Origin: Salvia splendens
Taxonomy: Eukaryota; Streptophyta; Magnoliopsida; Lamiales; Lamiaceae
Direction of reading: 5' to 3'
Length of the DNA stretch: 64,000 nucleotides
Assembly: GCF_004379255.2 (NCBI RefSeq)
Contig: NC_056035.1
Location: 41,482,773 to 41,546,772 of the forward strand
The position numbers and the translations under genes were made by a program. Shown in pieces: positions 32,905-44,171 of the stretch. The notes under the pieces were generated by a model. It did no database searches. It worked only from the letters and a program-made list of their open reading frames with translations, and was not told the origin of the DNA. Every line of letters begins with the position of its first letter. The first letter of the stretch is position 1.

Positions 32905-33217
32905 GATGGGTAAACACTAAACACACCGCACGCCATTTCCAACTGTTTGTTGTATTGTCTCTTTGAAACGGGTTTTATGAAAGGCAGGACCCGGAAGGCG
33001 TTCTCGGAGCTCCGAAGCCGGGACACACCGAAAATTCCTCTTCTTGTTCTGCTTTTATACGTTTAAATTAGCTAGTGTGGCATTCAGCCGAAACTTGTTT
33101 GGTTAGAATCAACTGTGCGCTTACAAGAATCGTTGTGCGTGAGCGAGAAAATAATTCATGCATTGGGTTATTTTTGCTCTGATAACCGTTTCATCGTATG
33201 GTGATACCAAAATGTAG

Positions 33218-34943
33218 ATTGAACGACGAATTTTTCTCACACCTGAAACTAGAACTGGGGAAACTCAAATTTTCAGTGTCTAAGACTCAGGTTTGTCTTC
33301 TCCTGTGCCCCGTATACCCCCTTGACAAATAAGGAGAAGCGCTAAACACCTATTAGCTGGTTTTGTTTGTAGGATGTGGAAGACAGAGTACTTGAGTTAG
33401 AGACGCTGCAAAAAGCCTTGGAGGAAGCCACAGGTTAGGAGTAGTAAATAGTTTGCGAAAGAAATTTCTTTTGACATTTTTTTTTATCAAACTCGCTTTT
33501 CTCCTACAGAAGCATATGATAAAATGCAAGCTGAACTCATAACAGCAAGGCAGAATTTGATGAGACTTTTTACAATCGACTGATATCAAGGCGACTGTAT
33601 GCTACTTATTAGCTCTCTTCTCAGAATATGTTTCTTGTTCCCTTTAGATCACTGACAGCTTCTTCTTACACGATGCAGGTCTTGGACTTGGTTGGGGAAA
33701 ACGCATTGAATAGATCCTTATTGACACTTCTTGATCAAAACATCGCAAGTGCTTATCAGGGTAACCAGGTGAGAAAGATAATTCATTTTGAATTGCTCTT
33801 GGCTCTATTTTGTACATATAGAGTGGTTGTTCTTGGTTCTACCGTTTGACGTGAAATCCATAAAATTGTTCAAATCATTCCAGCTTCCAAGATTTATTCA
33901 AGTTGATTGAAGATATATAACACAACGGGGATAGTTACACAATACATGCAAAATGTTTCACCATTGTTTTAAATTAGTACAAAAAGTTTTAAGTTAGCAT
34001 ATATCATACAAATAGTTTAATTTGTGTTTCAAATTAGTACATTTAGTTAAAAATCACTAACACCACTAACACCGTTATTTTTTTGGTCCTATTCTCTCCA
34101 AAATTATTTCTTATTTTTCATCTTATTCACATGATATTATTTCTTCAAATAATACCCCATGTATTGCAATATAAGCATCTTATATCATGCAGTAGATATG
34201 CATATAATTTCAGCTAATATATTTGCAGCTAATCTATGTAAATACTAATTTTCAACCAATTTTTCATCCTCCGTAACTTCACGCACAAACAAATTCCACC
34301 TTATCTTTGATAAGTTATATGGAGTAGATATTTCAATGAATGATTCATCTCCTTCTAGCTGACCACATAATTTTTCATTTCCTTTATCCTATTCTTAATT
34401 GGTTTTAGCCTTCTTTTCACACACAAACATAGATTCAATCTCTTTCTCTCAAAAAAACGAAAGAAAAGAAAAATGAATTGTTGCTGCAACTATATAGTAG
34501 CTAGTTTTCGGATGACTTGCAGCACCGAAATGGCCTTCTTCCACTCCAATTTCATTCTGCAAACTCCTCAGATATTTATTTATTCTAATAATGTTTTTAG
34601 ATAGCATAATTTTGGAGTGAATAGGACAAAATATAAGATAAGATAATGGTGTTAGTGATTTTTAACGGAATGCATTAATTTGAAACACTAATCATACTTT
34701 ATGTATGATATATGCTAACTTAAAACTTTTTGTACTAATTTGAAATATTTGTGAAACATTTTGTATGAATGGTGTAATTATCCCCAACACAATGTGTAGT
34801 ATGATGGATATGGAAACCAATCTGTCATTACCCTGTTTAACATTCTGACGGTATTTTATTATCTAAACTCGATGATGTAGAAACAGGTTGCGGAATACAT
34901 GGAAAAGATTCGTGGGGCAATGCTCAAGTATATCACTGACTGA
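33218..34943 (+). pseudogene. Small coiled-coil protein gene with a frameshift
   Basis: Five exons follow GT-AG rules: 33218-33290, 33373-33433, 33510-33596, 33679-33768 and 34881-34943 (TGA). They encode a helical, charged protein: LELGKLKFSV, then DVEDRVLELETLQKALEEAT (heptad-like), then KMQAELITARQNLMRL, then VLDLVGENALNRSLLTLLDQ, ending KQVAEYMEKIRGAMLKYITD. Phases agree between neighbouring exons except inside the third, where a run TTTTT (33567-33571) has one base too many: downstream the frame that fits the donor and next exon is shifted by one, and the current frame hits TGA at 33579. It is either a real lesion or a sequencing error. I do not recognise a named family and infer no function. 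Confidence 0.55.
33927..34785. mobile_element. Long-TIR DNA transposon in the last intron
   Basis: 859 bp. The first about 190 bp (GGGGATAGTTACAC...) are repeated inverted at the right end (...GTGTAATTATCCCC) with high similarity, including TTAGTACAAAAAGTTTTAAG. The flanks AACACAAC (33919-33926) and AACACAAT (34786-34793) match at 7 of 8 bases, as for hAT elements; the very long inverted repeats are more like Mutator MITEs. No coding capacity. It accounts for most of the 1112-bp intron. Confidence 0.8.
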
Positions 34944-35631
34944 TTCGTGTAGAACGATGACGTACCAAATATAACTATGTATGGTTTATTTACACATGTG
35001 CAGAGATACTAGTTCTCAAATTCAAGATATCAAGTGTTTTTCATTCTGCTGTAGGTATAATTTTACCAAAATTAATGGGCTTGGACATGGATTCGCTTTA
35101 AAGCCACGGCGTAGTAGTTTTGGTTGTAGTTGTGCCCAGGAATGTTTTATTTTTCTAGATGAATGTAAAATCAAGGCTTTGTATATTTCATGACTGAAAA
35201 AAAAGAGTTATTTGAGACTGGGTAGGCCATCCGGATGCAGCTGCTTCTTGGGGCGGCTGCAGCAATGCGGATCTCGTACTCCAACACTCCTACTCCATTT
35301 CTACTCTAACACTCGTTATTTTATTGTGTTGTTAGCGTTGAAGTAGGAGATTATTTCTGCTAAATCAGATATACTATAAAATATAATAAACGAAATGCAA
35401 TTTACTAGTACTAAAATTTAACCAGTTTTGAAGTTCGTTTAAAATGCTCAAAACTAAAAATGAAATGCAAATTACTCGCAGCATTTTCTACAGACTCCAT
35501 CGCCGCCAAACACCACCGAACTGCCGCTATCGTCCACCGCATAGATGGAGTTAGGGGCCGGAGTCAGGTGCTTCAATACCAAAACCACTAACTCTTACTT
35601 TTGAGCCTTCAAAACCACATCACACCTAGAC
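34944..35631. other. 3' flank of the coiled-coil gene, no further gene
   Basis: The first about 240 bases are likely 3' UTR (TTTGTATATTTCATGAC near 35177). The rest holds no convincing ORF. Confidence 0.4.
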
Positions 35632-35744
35632 TGTGGCGGATCTAGGAATCAAAAATCGTGGGGTCGAACCGATCAAGATTATAAATATAATATTTTAATA
35701 AATATCTCTAAACAAAAATACGTAAAAATATAAATACCACAATC

Positions 35745-36290
35745 TTATGCTATGCGAGATAGTTGGCTTCTTCGAGTATCCATTTTCTGAAAACGACTCA
35801 AAATCCTTTCATTGGGAATAGTTGCAAACACCTCCTTCTCGCTATATACCGTCAAACTGTCGTTCAACCAGTCATCTCTCATCCTATTTCTCAGCTCTGA
35901 CTTCACAAATTTCATTGCAGAAAACACTCTTTCAACGGATGCTGTAGCTACTGGTAAAAGTAAGACCAATTTTATCAATCGATAAACCAATTGAAAAATC
36001 TTATCTTTCATCGTTTCAACCATCTTCTTTGAAAGAGTTCCCAAATCTTCAACATCTGAAAAACGTGTATCTCTTCTTACATCACTCACGAAACTTTGAA
36101 GTTGTTTAGTTAACAAGTTAAGCTCCATGGATGAAAAGTCTTCCGGATAAAGGGTGGCAAGATGAACAAGTTTATCGACATTGAAATTGGAGAAATGATT
36201 TCTTGGATCAAGACATGCCATACACTCGAGTAGGTCTGTGCTGGACTCAGAAAAACGATTCCTCATTTCTTGACTAATTAAATCAACAAC
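35745..36290 (-). pseudogene. hAT transposase C-terminus (dimerisation domain)
   Basis: 181 codons starting at a splice acceptor CACAATCAG|GTTG. It contains the hATC dimerisation signature: LLLPVATASVERVFSAMKFV followed by KSELRNRMRDDWLNDSL, preceded by LATLYPEDFS. This domain mediates transposase multimerisation. The DDE catalytic region that should lie upstream is absent. Confidence 0.85.
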
Positions 36291-36404
36291 CTGATTGTGA
36301 AAAAAATTTATGTTAGGAGTTAATATCAAAGTTTAAATAAACAAGAATATTAGTTATCAAAAATACATGATAAAAAATTTCAACACGATAATAATGATAG
36401 TTTG

Positions 36405-36459
36405 TAATACTTGAAGAACCGATAGAAACTCGAGGTCTTTTCTTTAGAAATTTATCCAT
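36405..36459 (-). pseudogene. hAT transposase N-terminal exon start
   Basis: ATG at 36459 opens MDKFLKKRPRVSIGSSS, the usual start of ZMYM1/TTF-type plant hAT transposases. The frame then enters unrelated sequence about 110 bp from the C-terminal exon, which shows that the catalytic middle was deleted. Confidence 0.6.
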
Positions 36460-36749
36460 TAACCTAAAAACAAATAACAATGTAACACAAATTTAAAATT
36501 TATATTTAATCAATTATCATATACTATGAAACTTTCTAATCTAATCTCGGACAAGGTAAACAAAATCAATGAATAATTATTGATCAATTTTATAGCACTA
36601 TAATGTGAATTGTAAAAACAGAACAAAAAAACAAATAATAGAACAAACTTAAACTTGAATGATAATTTTAAATACCTCAATAATAGTACCAATTGCTAAG
36701 GATTTCCTTCGAAATTCTTTTCGTAGCATACATAGATCATATAATTGCA

Positions 36750-36975
36750 TACAGAGGAATACCAAATTGAAAAAATGCATACACATCAATTGCCAAACCA
36801 TTAGAAGGAAACAACTATTTATAAAATTGTATGCACATCAATTACCCAACCATCAACAATACCAAATCAAAAAATTGAATACACATCAATTACCCAACAA
36901 TGAACACTTAGCAATTACCCAACAATCAACAGCAATGCCAAATCAAAAAATTGAATATACAGCAATTCCTCAATC
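36750..36975. repeat. Tandem repeat with ACACATCAATTACCCAAC units
   Basis: Four to five irregular units (about 45-65 bp) containing AAATCAAAAAATTGAATACA and CATCAATTACCCAACAAT. They lie inside the hAT element, upstream of its transposase start. Confidence 0.7.
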
Positions 36976-37327
36976 TGTTGCGCCGGAGCAGGAATCAAGA
37001 ACGTCGGAGGAGCAGTTATGAATAGCAGACATCGCCGCCCTTCACCAGACCCAATTCTCTTTATTTAAATAGGTTTATTGGAAATTGAGTTTATTTAATT
37101 AGAGTATTGATTTATACCAAGTCCAGCCTATTTGTAAAGCCCAATTACTAAAAGATTGGAAATTTGGAACAGCATCTTCTTCTCCACAGGGGCGGCGACT
37201 GGTTTGCTGCTGGGGCAGAACTTCGCGCGGCGTGGGGTCGGCGGCTGGGGAAGGGTATTATCCGGCTATTCTCCGGGAACAGCGGTGGGGTCGGCCGACC
37301 CCCCCGACCCCACCTAGATCCGCCGAT

Positions 37328-37719
37328 TTCACCTGGAAATCTTACCTCGTACGCTTTCTTCCGCACTCCTCAGAATCCCATCAGGCGAGCATCGGTCCAA
37401 GTGAGCAGCATCAGCACTGATTCCATTTCCAAGGTAGTGTAATTTGCTCAATTTCCACAGTATAGTACTAATAAGTATCTTATTTTTTTTAATTTCTGCA
37501 AAATATCTCTAGTCTATACACTATATGGAAATCATTTTAGATGATGATATCGATAGGTAACATACAAATTAGAGTGAACATGAGTTGGCATACGAATACT
37601 TTTGCAAGATAGTACTATTTCTTATCTATATAATTGAAGGGGATGTTTCACATATGCTGTTAATCGGCATTGGGAAAGAAATGTGGTGTAGAGTGACTGG
37701 AATTTTATGCTGAGATATG
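37328..37719 (+). other. Flank between hAT and Copia, possible exon
   Basis: 37328-37436 is an open GC-balanced segment ending in a good donor (CCAAG|GTAGTG) and could be an exon cut by the hAT insertion. It encodes a Ser/Thr-rich stretch of unknown type. The remainder up to the Copia LTR is AT-rich without features. Confidence 0.25.
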
Positions 37720-38269
37720 TGTTGAAGTTTGGCTACAAACTTTGACTTTTGTCAAATTTTCTCATCCCACCTCGATGGGAAGTTAGAAGTTGGAGGAAGT
37801 AGCTGCCTATAAAAGGAGCACTCTCCCCTCATTCGTAATGTACCTCAAATATTGTATTCTCTTCTCCGTCTAAATATAAGCGGGCTCTGCAGAGGGTGCT
37901 CGGAGACGTAGGCAATTTGGCCGAACTCCGTTATCAAAGTTTCGGGTGTGTTCTTTCTTTATTATTTATTTTGTTCCGCATTTATTTCTGGGTTTATTTT
38001 CTGTTGTGATATTGTATTCAATATTATTTGAGGGTTTGGTAGTAGTGTTTTGTACGGTTCTTTTGGGTGTTTTTATATTGTGATAAATACACCGACTGAT
38101 AAATTCTGTTAGGAATCTGGTATTTAAGAGGGACAGTGTCCTCGCCAGTCTTTCTAAAGAATTTATTTGGAGAAGTAATTTTATCGAGTAGACCCCATTG
38201 GATTAACTCTGAAATTATTGAATCGGTTCATTTCACTATTTGAGAGAAAATTACCCGGTTTTCTCAACA
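37720..38269 (+). repeat. 5' LTR of the Copia element
   Basis: Starts TGTTGAAGTTTGG and ends TTCTCAACA. A TATA box CCTATAAAAGG lies near 37807-37817, followed by a CT-rich start region. Confidence 0.95.
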
Positions 38270-38271
38270 AG

Positions 38272-38284
38272 TGGTATCAGAGCC
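38272..38284 (+). other. Primer binding site, initiator-Met tRNA
   Basis: TGGTATCAGAGCC, two bases after the 5' LTR, is complementary to the 3' end of plant initiator-Met tRNA. Confidence 0.92.
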
Positions 38285-38343
38285 AAAGGTTCGTCCTTGG
38301 TTCTATTTGTTTGTAATATTGAATACTTTATTTTGAGTCTGTA

Positions 38344-41300
38344 ATGGCGGGTAATGATCAAGAAAACAAGGCTAGTTCTTCGTCATCGTGGTCGAGGTTT
38401 CCACTGTCAAATATGAAATTGACGGTGGAGATATTTGACGGTTCTAGACTCTCTTTTCCAGCAGGGTCTTGACATTGCCATTGAAGAAAAGAAACCAGAA
38501 GATATAGATGATAAAGATTGGAGTATCATAAATCGGTTAGCTTGTGGAACAATTCGGTCGTGTCTGTCCAGGGAGCAGAAGTATGCTGTCAAGAATGAGA
38601 CTTCTGCACATAGATTATGGAAGACACCGGAGGACAAATTTCTGAAGAAGAGTGGTCAGAATAAGCTCCTTATGAAGAAAAGGTTGTTCCGATTTGAATA
38701 CCGACCAGGTACCACTATGAATGAACACATTACTTTGTTTAACCAATTAGTAGCAGACCTGCTAAATTTAGATGTGAAATTTGAGGATGAGGATCTGGCA
38801 TTGATGTTGTTGTCGTCTCTACCTGATGAATTTGAACATCTGGAGACCACATTACTCCACGGTAAAGAGAATGTGTCTTTAGATACTGTATGTTCTGCTT
38901 TGTATAGTCATGAATTGCGAAAGGCAGATAAAATGAAAGGCAAAGCAGTTACAGATGAAGCATTAGTGGCAAGAGGTCGTCAACAAGGCCGATCAAAGGA
39001 GAGAAGAGGAAGGTCCAAATCGAAAAAGTGAGCTGCCAAAGATGAGTGTGCTTTCTGTTATGAGAAAGGACATTGGAAGAAAGACTGTCCAAAGTCGAAG
39101 AAGAAAGAAAAGGCTTCGCAAGATGCTAATGTTGCTGAATGCAAAAATGATGCGGAGTCAGATTGTTCTTTGACGGTTTCACCTTCAACATCGCATCCAG
39201 ACGAGTGGATATTGGATTCAGGTTGCACCTATCATATGTGTCCCATCAGGGAGTGGTTCTTTGATTTTGAAGAACTCAATGGCGGACTTGTTTACATGGG
39301 AAACGACAGTCCATGTAAGACAGCCAGGATAGGCTCAATCAAGCTACGGAATCAGGATGGATCCACCAGAATTTTGAAGGATGTGCGGTACGTGCCCCAG
39401 TTGAAGAAGAATCTCATCTCATTGGGGGTCTTAGAATCTAAAGGCCTAGTTGTGATGATGCGAGATGGAATTCTTAAAGCAAATTCAGGAGCATTGGTGA
39501 TGCTGAAAGGTGTGAGGAAGAACAATTTGTATTACTATCAAGGTAGTACAGTTGTTGGGACAGTAGCAACTGCAACTTCGAGTAACAAGAAGGATGCAGA
39601 GGCGACGAAGCTTTGGCATTTGCGATTGGGACATGCTGGTGAGAGATCATTGCAAATTCTCGCCAAGCAAGGATTATTGAAAGGTACGAAGTCTTGCAAA
39701 TTAGAGTTTTCCGAGCATTGTGTTCTAGGAAAACAGCGAAGAGTGAAATTTGGCACTGCAATCCATAATACGAAGGGAATTTTGGATTACGTGCACTCAG
39801 ATGTGTAGGGACCTGCCAAGACTCCGTCACTTGGAGGTAGACACTATTTTGTCACTTTTGTTGATGATTTTTCCAGGAGAGTTTGGGTGTACACTATGAA
39901 GAGCAAAAATGAAGTCCTTGGGATTTTTCTGAAATGGAAAGCTCAAGTTGAAAATCAGATGGGGAGGAAGATCAAGGTTCTCCGATCTGACAACGGTGGA
40001 GAATACAAGAGTGATCCTTTCCAAGATGTATGCCAGGAGTGTGGCATAGTTCGGCACTTCACAGTGAGAAATACACCACAGCAGAATGGAGTGTCAGAGC
40101 GTATGAATCGAATACTAGTGGAGAAAGTTCGTTGTATGCTGTCTAATGTTGGGCTAGGCAGAAAATTTTGGGCTGAGGCCATCACATACACTCAACACAT
40201 TGTCAATCGTTTGCCATGTTCTGCCATTGATGGCAAGACTCCTTTAGAGGTATGGTCCGGTAAACCTGCAACTGATTATGATTCTTTGCATATTTTTGGT
40301 TCTATTGCATATTATCATGTGATTGAATCAAAGTTGGATCCACGTGCAAAGAAGGCTTTGTTTATGGGTTTCAGTGCTGGTGTTAAAGGATATCGGTTAT
40401 GGTGTTTGGAGTCTAAGAAGACGATTGTAAGTAGGGATGTTACCTTTGATGAATCTTCCATGTTGAATAAGGTAAATCCAAATTGTAGTGATACTTCGCA
40501 GCAGGTGGAGTATACACCGAAGCAGGTGGAGTTCGAAGAAGCAGCTGTGATCCCAACTACGAACACCACAAATGACTCTCCTACGGAAGAAGAAGAGTCA
40601 GATGATGAAGAGGTTCCACCCCAAGAACCTTCGCAGCAATCAGAGCCAATTGCAGTCAGGCGAACGAGGCGGGAAAATAAGAAACCTGCTCGATTTGCGG
40701 ATATGGTAGCATATGCGCTTCCAGTTGTTGATGATGTTCCATGTATCTTTTCGAAAGCTATTGAAAGTTTAGAAAGCGATGGTTGGAAAGGTGCTTTGGA
40801 AGAAGAGATGCAATCTCTTCAGAAGAACAAGACGTGAAAGCTGATGCCATTGCCGAAAGGCAGGAAGACAATTGGATGTAAATGGGTTTTTGCAAAGAAA
40901 AAGGGATTTCCTAACAAAGATGATGTTCGCTACAAAGCAAGATTGGTAGCTAAAGGCTACGCCCAGAAGCAGGGAATTGATTACAATGAGGTATTTTCTC
41001 CTGTTGTTAAACATTCATCCATTAGAATTTTGTTGGCTTTGGTAGCGCAGTTGAATTTGGAGCTAGCTCAACTTGATGTGAAGACCGCGTTTTTACACGG
41101 TGATTTGAAGGAGGAAATCTATACGACCCAACCGAAGGGATTCAAGGTTGCTGGCAAAGAAAATTGGGTTTGCAAGTTGAACAAATCGTTGTACGGATTG
41201 AAACAGTCTTCAAGACAGTAGTACAAACGGTTTGACAAGTTTATGAAGGATCAGATGTACACAAGAAGCAAATACGACCACTGTGTGTATTTGCGCAGAC

Positions 41301-42322
41301 TTCAAGATGGTTCCTACATCTACCTACTCTTATACATTGATGATATGCTGATAGCATCAAAGAGCCAAGTTGAAATTGACAGATTGAAGGCTCAGTTGAG
41401 TAAAGAGTTCGAGATGAAGGATTTGGGGGAAGCCAAGAAGATTCTCGGCATGGAGATAACAAGAGATAGAGAAGGAGGCAAGCTTTGGCTGACACAGAAG
41501 CAGTATTTGACCAAAGTACTACAGCGTTTTGGTATAAATGATGATTCCAAACCTGTAAGTACCCCACTTGCTCCTTATTTGAAACTTAGTTCTCAGTTAT
41601 CTCCAAATACGGAAGATGAGCGAGAATATATGGCGAAGGTTCCCTATGCTAACGCAGTTGGAAGCTTGATGTATGCAATGGTGTGTACAAGACCAGACAT
41701 TTCACAAGCCGTTGGTACTGTGAGCAGATACATGCATGATCCAAGAAAGGGTCATTGGCAAGCTGTGAAATGGATTCTGCGGTATATCAAAGATACTGTA
41801 GACATTGGTTTGTTGTTTGAGCAGGATAAATCACTTGGTCATTTTGCAGTTAGATATTGTGATTCCGACTATGCTGGTGATTTGGATAAGCGAAGATCTA
41901 CTACGGGCTATTTGTTCACTTTAGCGAGTGCGCCAATTAGTTGGAAGTCTACCTTGCAGTCAACGGTAGCTTTGTCTACGACAGAGGCAGAGTACATGGC
42001 CATTACTGAAGCTGTGAAGGAGGCAATTTGGCTTCATGGGTTGCTGAAAGAATTGAGTGTTGGTCAGAAACAACTTGAAGTATATTCTGACAGCCAGAGT
42101 GCTATTCATTTAGCAAAGAATCAGGTCTTTCATGCAATGACGAAGCACATTGATGTTCGCTATCATTTTGTGCGGGAAATTCTCGAAGAAGAGGAAATTG
42201 TCATCCGAAAGGTTCCGACTTTGGAGAATCCTGCAGATATGTTGACCAAGGTGGTGACGAGGGCCAAGTTTGAACATTGTTTGGACTTGGTTAATATTCT
42301 GCGATTTGGAGCTGGCGCTTGA
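38344..42322 (+). pseudogene. Copia Gag-Pol, four nonsense codons and a gag deletion
   Basis: The frame starting at 38344 (MAGNDQENKASSSS) breaks near 38440, where a short deletion shifts it; from there one frame runs to 42322. Domains: Gag (UBN2-like), knuckle CAFCYEKGHWKKDC (after a stop at 39029), protease WILDSGCTYHMC, GAG-pre-integrase HLRLGH, integrase (FVDDFSRR, SDNGGEY), RT ([18 protein letters not shown] intact), RNase H (DSDYAGD, TEAEYMA). Stops: TGA 39029-39031, TAG 39806-39808, TGA 40835-40837, TAG 41219-41221. The last three sit where Trp (TGG) is conserved in the family. Confidence 0.93.
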
Positions 42323-42412
42323 CTGCGCCAATATGAAAGCACCGCGAGTCGTCTGTTTAGAGGGAGAAGATTTGTGTTCGGTGGGATTTGAAATTTTGCC
42401 AAGGTGGAGATT

Positions 42413-42963
42413 TGTTGAAGTTTGCCTACAAACTTTGACTTTTGTCAAACTTTCTCATCCCACATCGATGGGGAGTTAGAAGTTGGGGGGGAGTAGCTGC
42501 CTATAAAAGGAGCACTCTCCCCTCATTTGTAATGTACCTCAAATATTGTATTCTCTTCTCCGTCTAAATATAAGCGGGCTCTGCAGAGGGTGCTCGGAGA
42601 CGTAGGCAATTTGGCCGAACTCCGTTATCAAAGTTTCGGGTGTGTTTTTTCTTTATTATTTATTTTGTTCCGCATTTATTTCTGGGTTTATTTTCTGTGG
42701 TGATATTGTATTCAATATTATTTGCGGGTTTGGTAGTAGTGTTTTGTACGGTTCTTTTGGGTGTTTTTATATTGTGATAAATACACCGACTGATAAATTC
42801 TGTTAGGAATATGGTATTTAAGAGGGACAGTGTCCTCGCCAGTCTTTCTAAAGAATTTAGTTGGAGAAGTAATTTTATCGAGTAGACCCCATTGGGTTAA
42901 CTCTGAAATTATTGAATCGGTTCATTTCACTATTTGAGAGAAAATTACCCGGTTTTCTCAACA
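42413..42963 (+). repeat. 3' LTR of the Copia element
   Basis: Matches the 5' LTR, preceded by the polypurine tract CCAAGGTGGAGATT (about 42399-42412). Confidence 0.95.
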
Positions 42964-42968
42964 ATATG

Positions 42969-43043
42969 TTCATGACTATATGAGTATAATGATATAGTAA
43001 AAGAGACAGTTGAGGGAAGTTTTCATGCTTCGATAGTTTCTAA
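42969..43043. other. Short spacer between Copia and Harbinger copies
   Basis: About 75 bp of original flanking DNA; nothing recognisable apart from the TAA duplication at 43041-43043. Confidence 0.5.
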
Positions 43044-44171
43044 GGCCATCATCCACTACGCTGTCACTATACCGTCCCTTAAACTACTATTTGGGGGTCC
43101 CACTGTACTTTTTTACTCCATCCCTTAACTAAGGGACGGAACCTGCAACTCTTCGTCCCTTAAATTACTATTCATTTCATTTTTTTTATTTCCAACCCAA
43201 TTCAATTAAATAAACACACTTCATTAAAAAACACACAACATAAAAAAAATTACAACTTAAAATTTAAAAAAACAAAAAACACACAATTAAAATCCTAAAA
43301 AATTAAACGTTGCATAATTTAAAATATAAATTTAAAGAAAATAAAAACTACTCCGCCGGCGAATCATCCCCCGAAGGCGGTGGAGGTGCAATAGGAGGCG
43401 GAAGGCCAAGTTGTGCTTCCATATACACAATTCCGTTCCACCAGGCTTGGTATTGGGCGGGCGAGAAGCGGGAAGTGTCCGCCATTGTGGCGGTCATGTA
43501 CACCGCCATAAGAGTGTTCGAGCCTCCCCCCGAGCCCGATTCCGAGGCAGCCTGGCTTGATTCGCCTCGGCCCTTCCTGGCTCTAGCTGCTTTTGCCGCC
43601 TTCGTCCCTTGCGGCCGACGGCGCCCACGGCTGGGTCCTCCGTCATCGCCGGCCGTACCCGCAAACTCATGCGATGCAGCCCCTTGTGCGTCGTTGTCCT
43701 CAGCGGTGTCACCAGACGAGTATTGACAACTCGCCGTGTGCTTCGTGCACTTCGAGGTTGAGCCCGAGCTAGAGCGGACACCGCCGGCCCACCGTTCCTC
43801 GTCCTTGACGGCCTGCCAAACATCAACAAATTTGAATTGTTTGCCGGTGTCCTGGTTGTAGACGCGCAAAGCCTCCCTCAGAAGGTCGGCTCCCGTGGCG
43901 CCGCTTTGGTAGTGCGCCGCTTCAATCGAGTAGATGCCGCAGAATTTTTTGACCTGTCTGTCGACTCGGTCAAAGTGAGAGCGGAGCATTTTATATGTGC
44001 GCTTGCGGGACCCTTTCGGCTTGATCTGGTGATAGGTCTCGAGGACCTTTTCCCAGAAGCACTTCTTGGGTCGTTGATTCCCGACGATGAGATCGTACGA
44101 GACGGAAATCCAGGCGTTGTACACCGCCATCGTTTCGTTGTTGCTGTACGGATGTCGGCCCAGATCCTCAT
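43044..44171 (-). mobile_element. Harbinger element, interrupted by Athila
   Basis: The left end GGCCATCATCCACTACG follows TAA (43041-43043), the Harbinger target site, and has GTCCCTTAA-type subterminal repeats. AT-rich sequence similar to the element at 4012 precedes the 3' end of ORF1. At 44172 the Athila LTR begins inside ORF1; the rest of the element should continue beyond the Athila element, outside the window. Confidence 0.72.
43348..44171 (-). pseudogene. Harbinger ORF1 (Myb/SANT-like), cut by Athila LTR
   Basis: The frame is open from the LTR junction to the stop at 43348, with 260 residues from the internal Met at 44130. The conserved core includes AVYNAWISVSYDLIVGNQ, FWEKVLETYHQIKP, RSHFDRVDRQVKKFCGIY and FVDVWQAVKDEERW, as in plant Harbinger ORF1 proteins (Myb/SANT-like DNA binding; often annotated as NAM-associated C-terminal domain). 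These proteins bind element ends and help the transposase enter the nucleus. The N-terminus is missing because of the insertion. Confidence 0.78.

Larger units (their letters stand above)
35632..37327 (-). mobile_element. Internally deleted hAT element (ZMYM1-like)
   Basis: The ends share an inverted 12-bp core GGCGGATCTAGG (35635-35646; reversed at 37313-37324), each with GGGGTCG a few bases inward. The GGCGGA(T)CTAGG tip is common in plant hAT elements with TTF/ZMYM1-like transposases. Both termini of such a transposase are present but the middle is missing. I could not identify a clean 8-bp target duplication. Confidence 0.68.
37720..42963 (+). mobile_element. Complete Ty1/copia retrotransposon
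   Basis: 5244 bp with LTRs 37720-38269 (550 bp) and 42413-42963 (551 bp), TG...CA ends and a perfect 5-bp duplication ATATG (37715-37719, 42964-42968). The LTRs differ at roughly 13 positions (about 2.4%), so it is clearly older than the chromovirus at 24982. Gag-pol is in the TNT1/Tork-like style and order. Four nonsense codons plus a gag deletion make it defective. Confidence 0.96.

Noticed and set aside
36659..37021. 120-codon plus ORF with His/Gln-rich repeats
   Set aside because: Reads through the tandem array in the hAT element, antisense to the transposase remnant.
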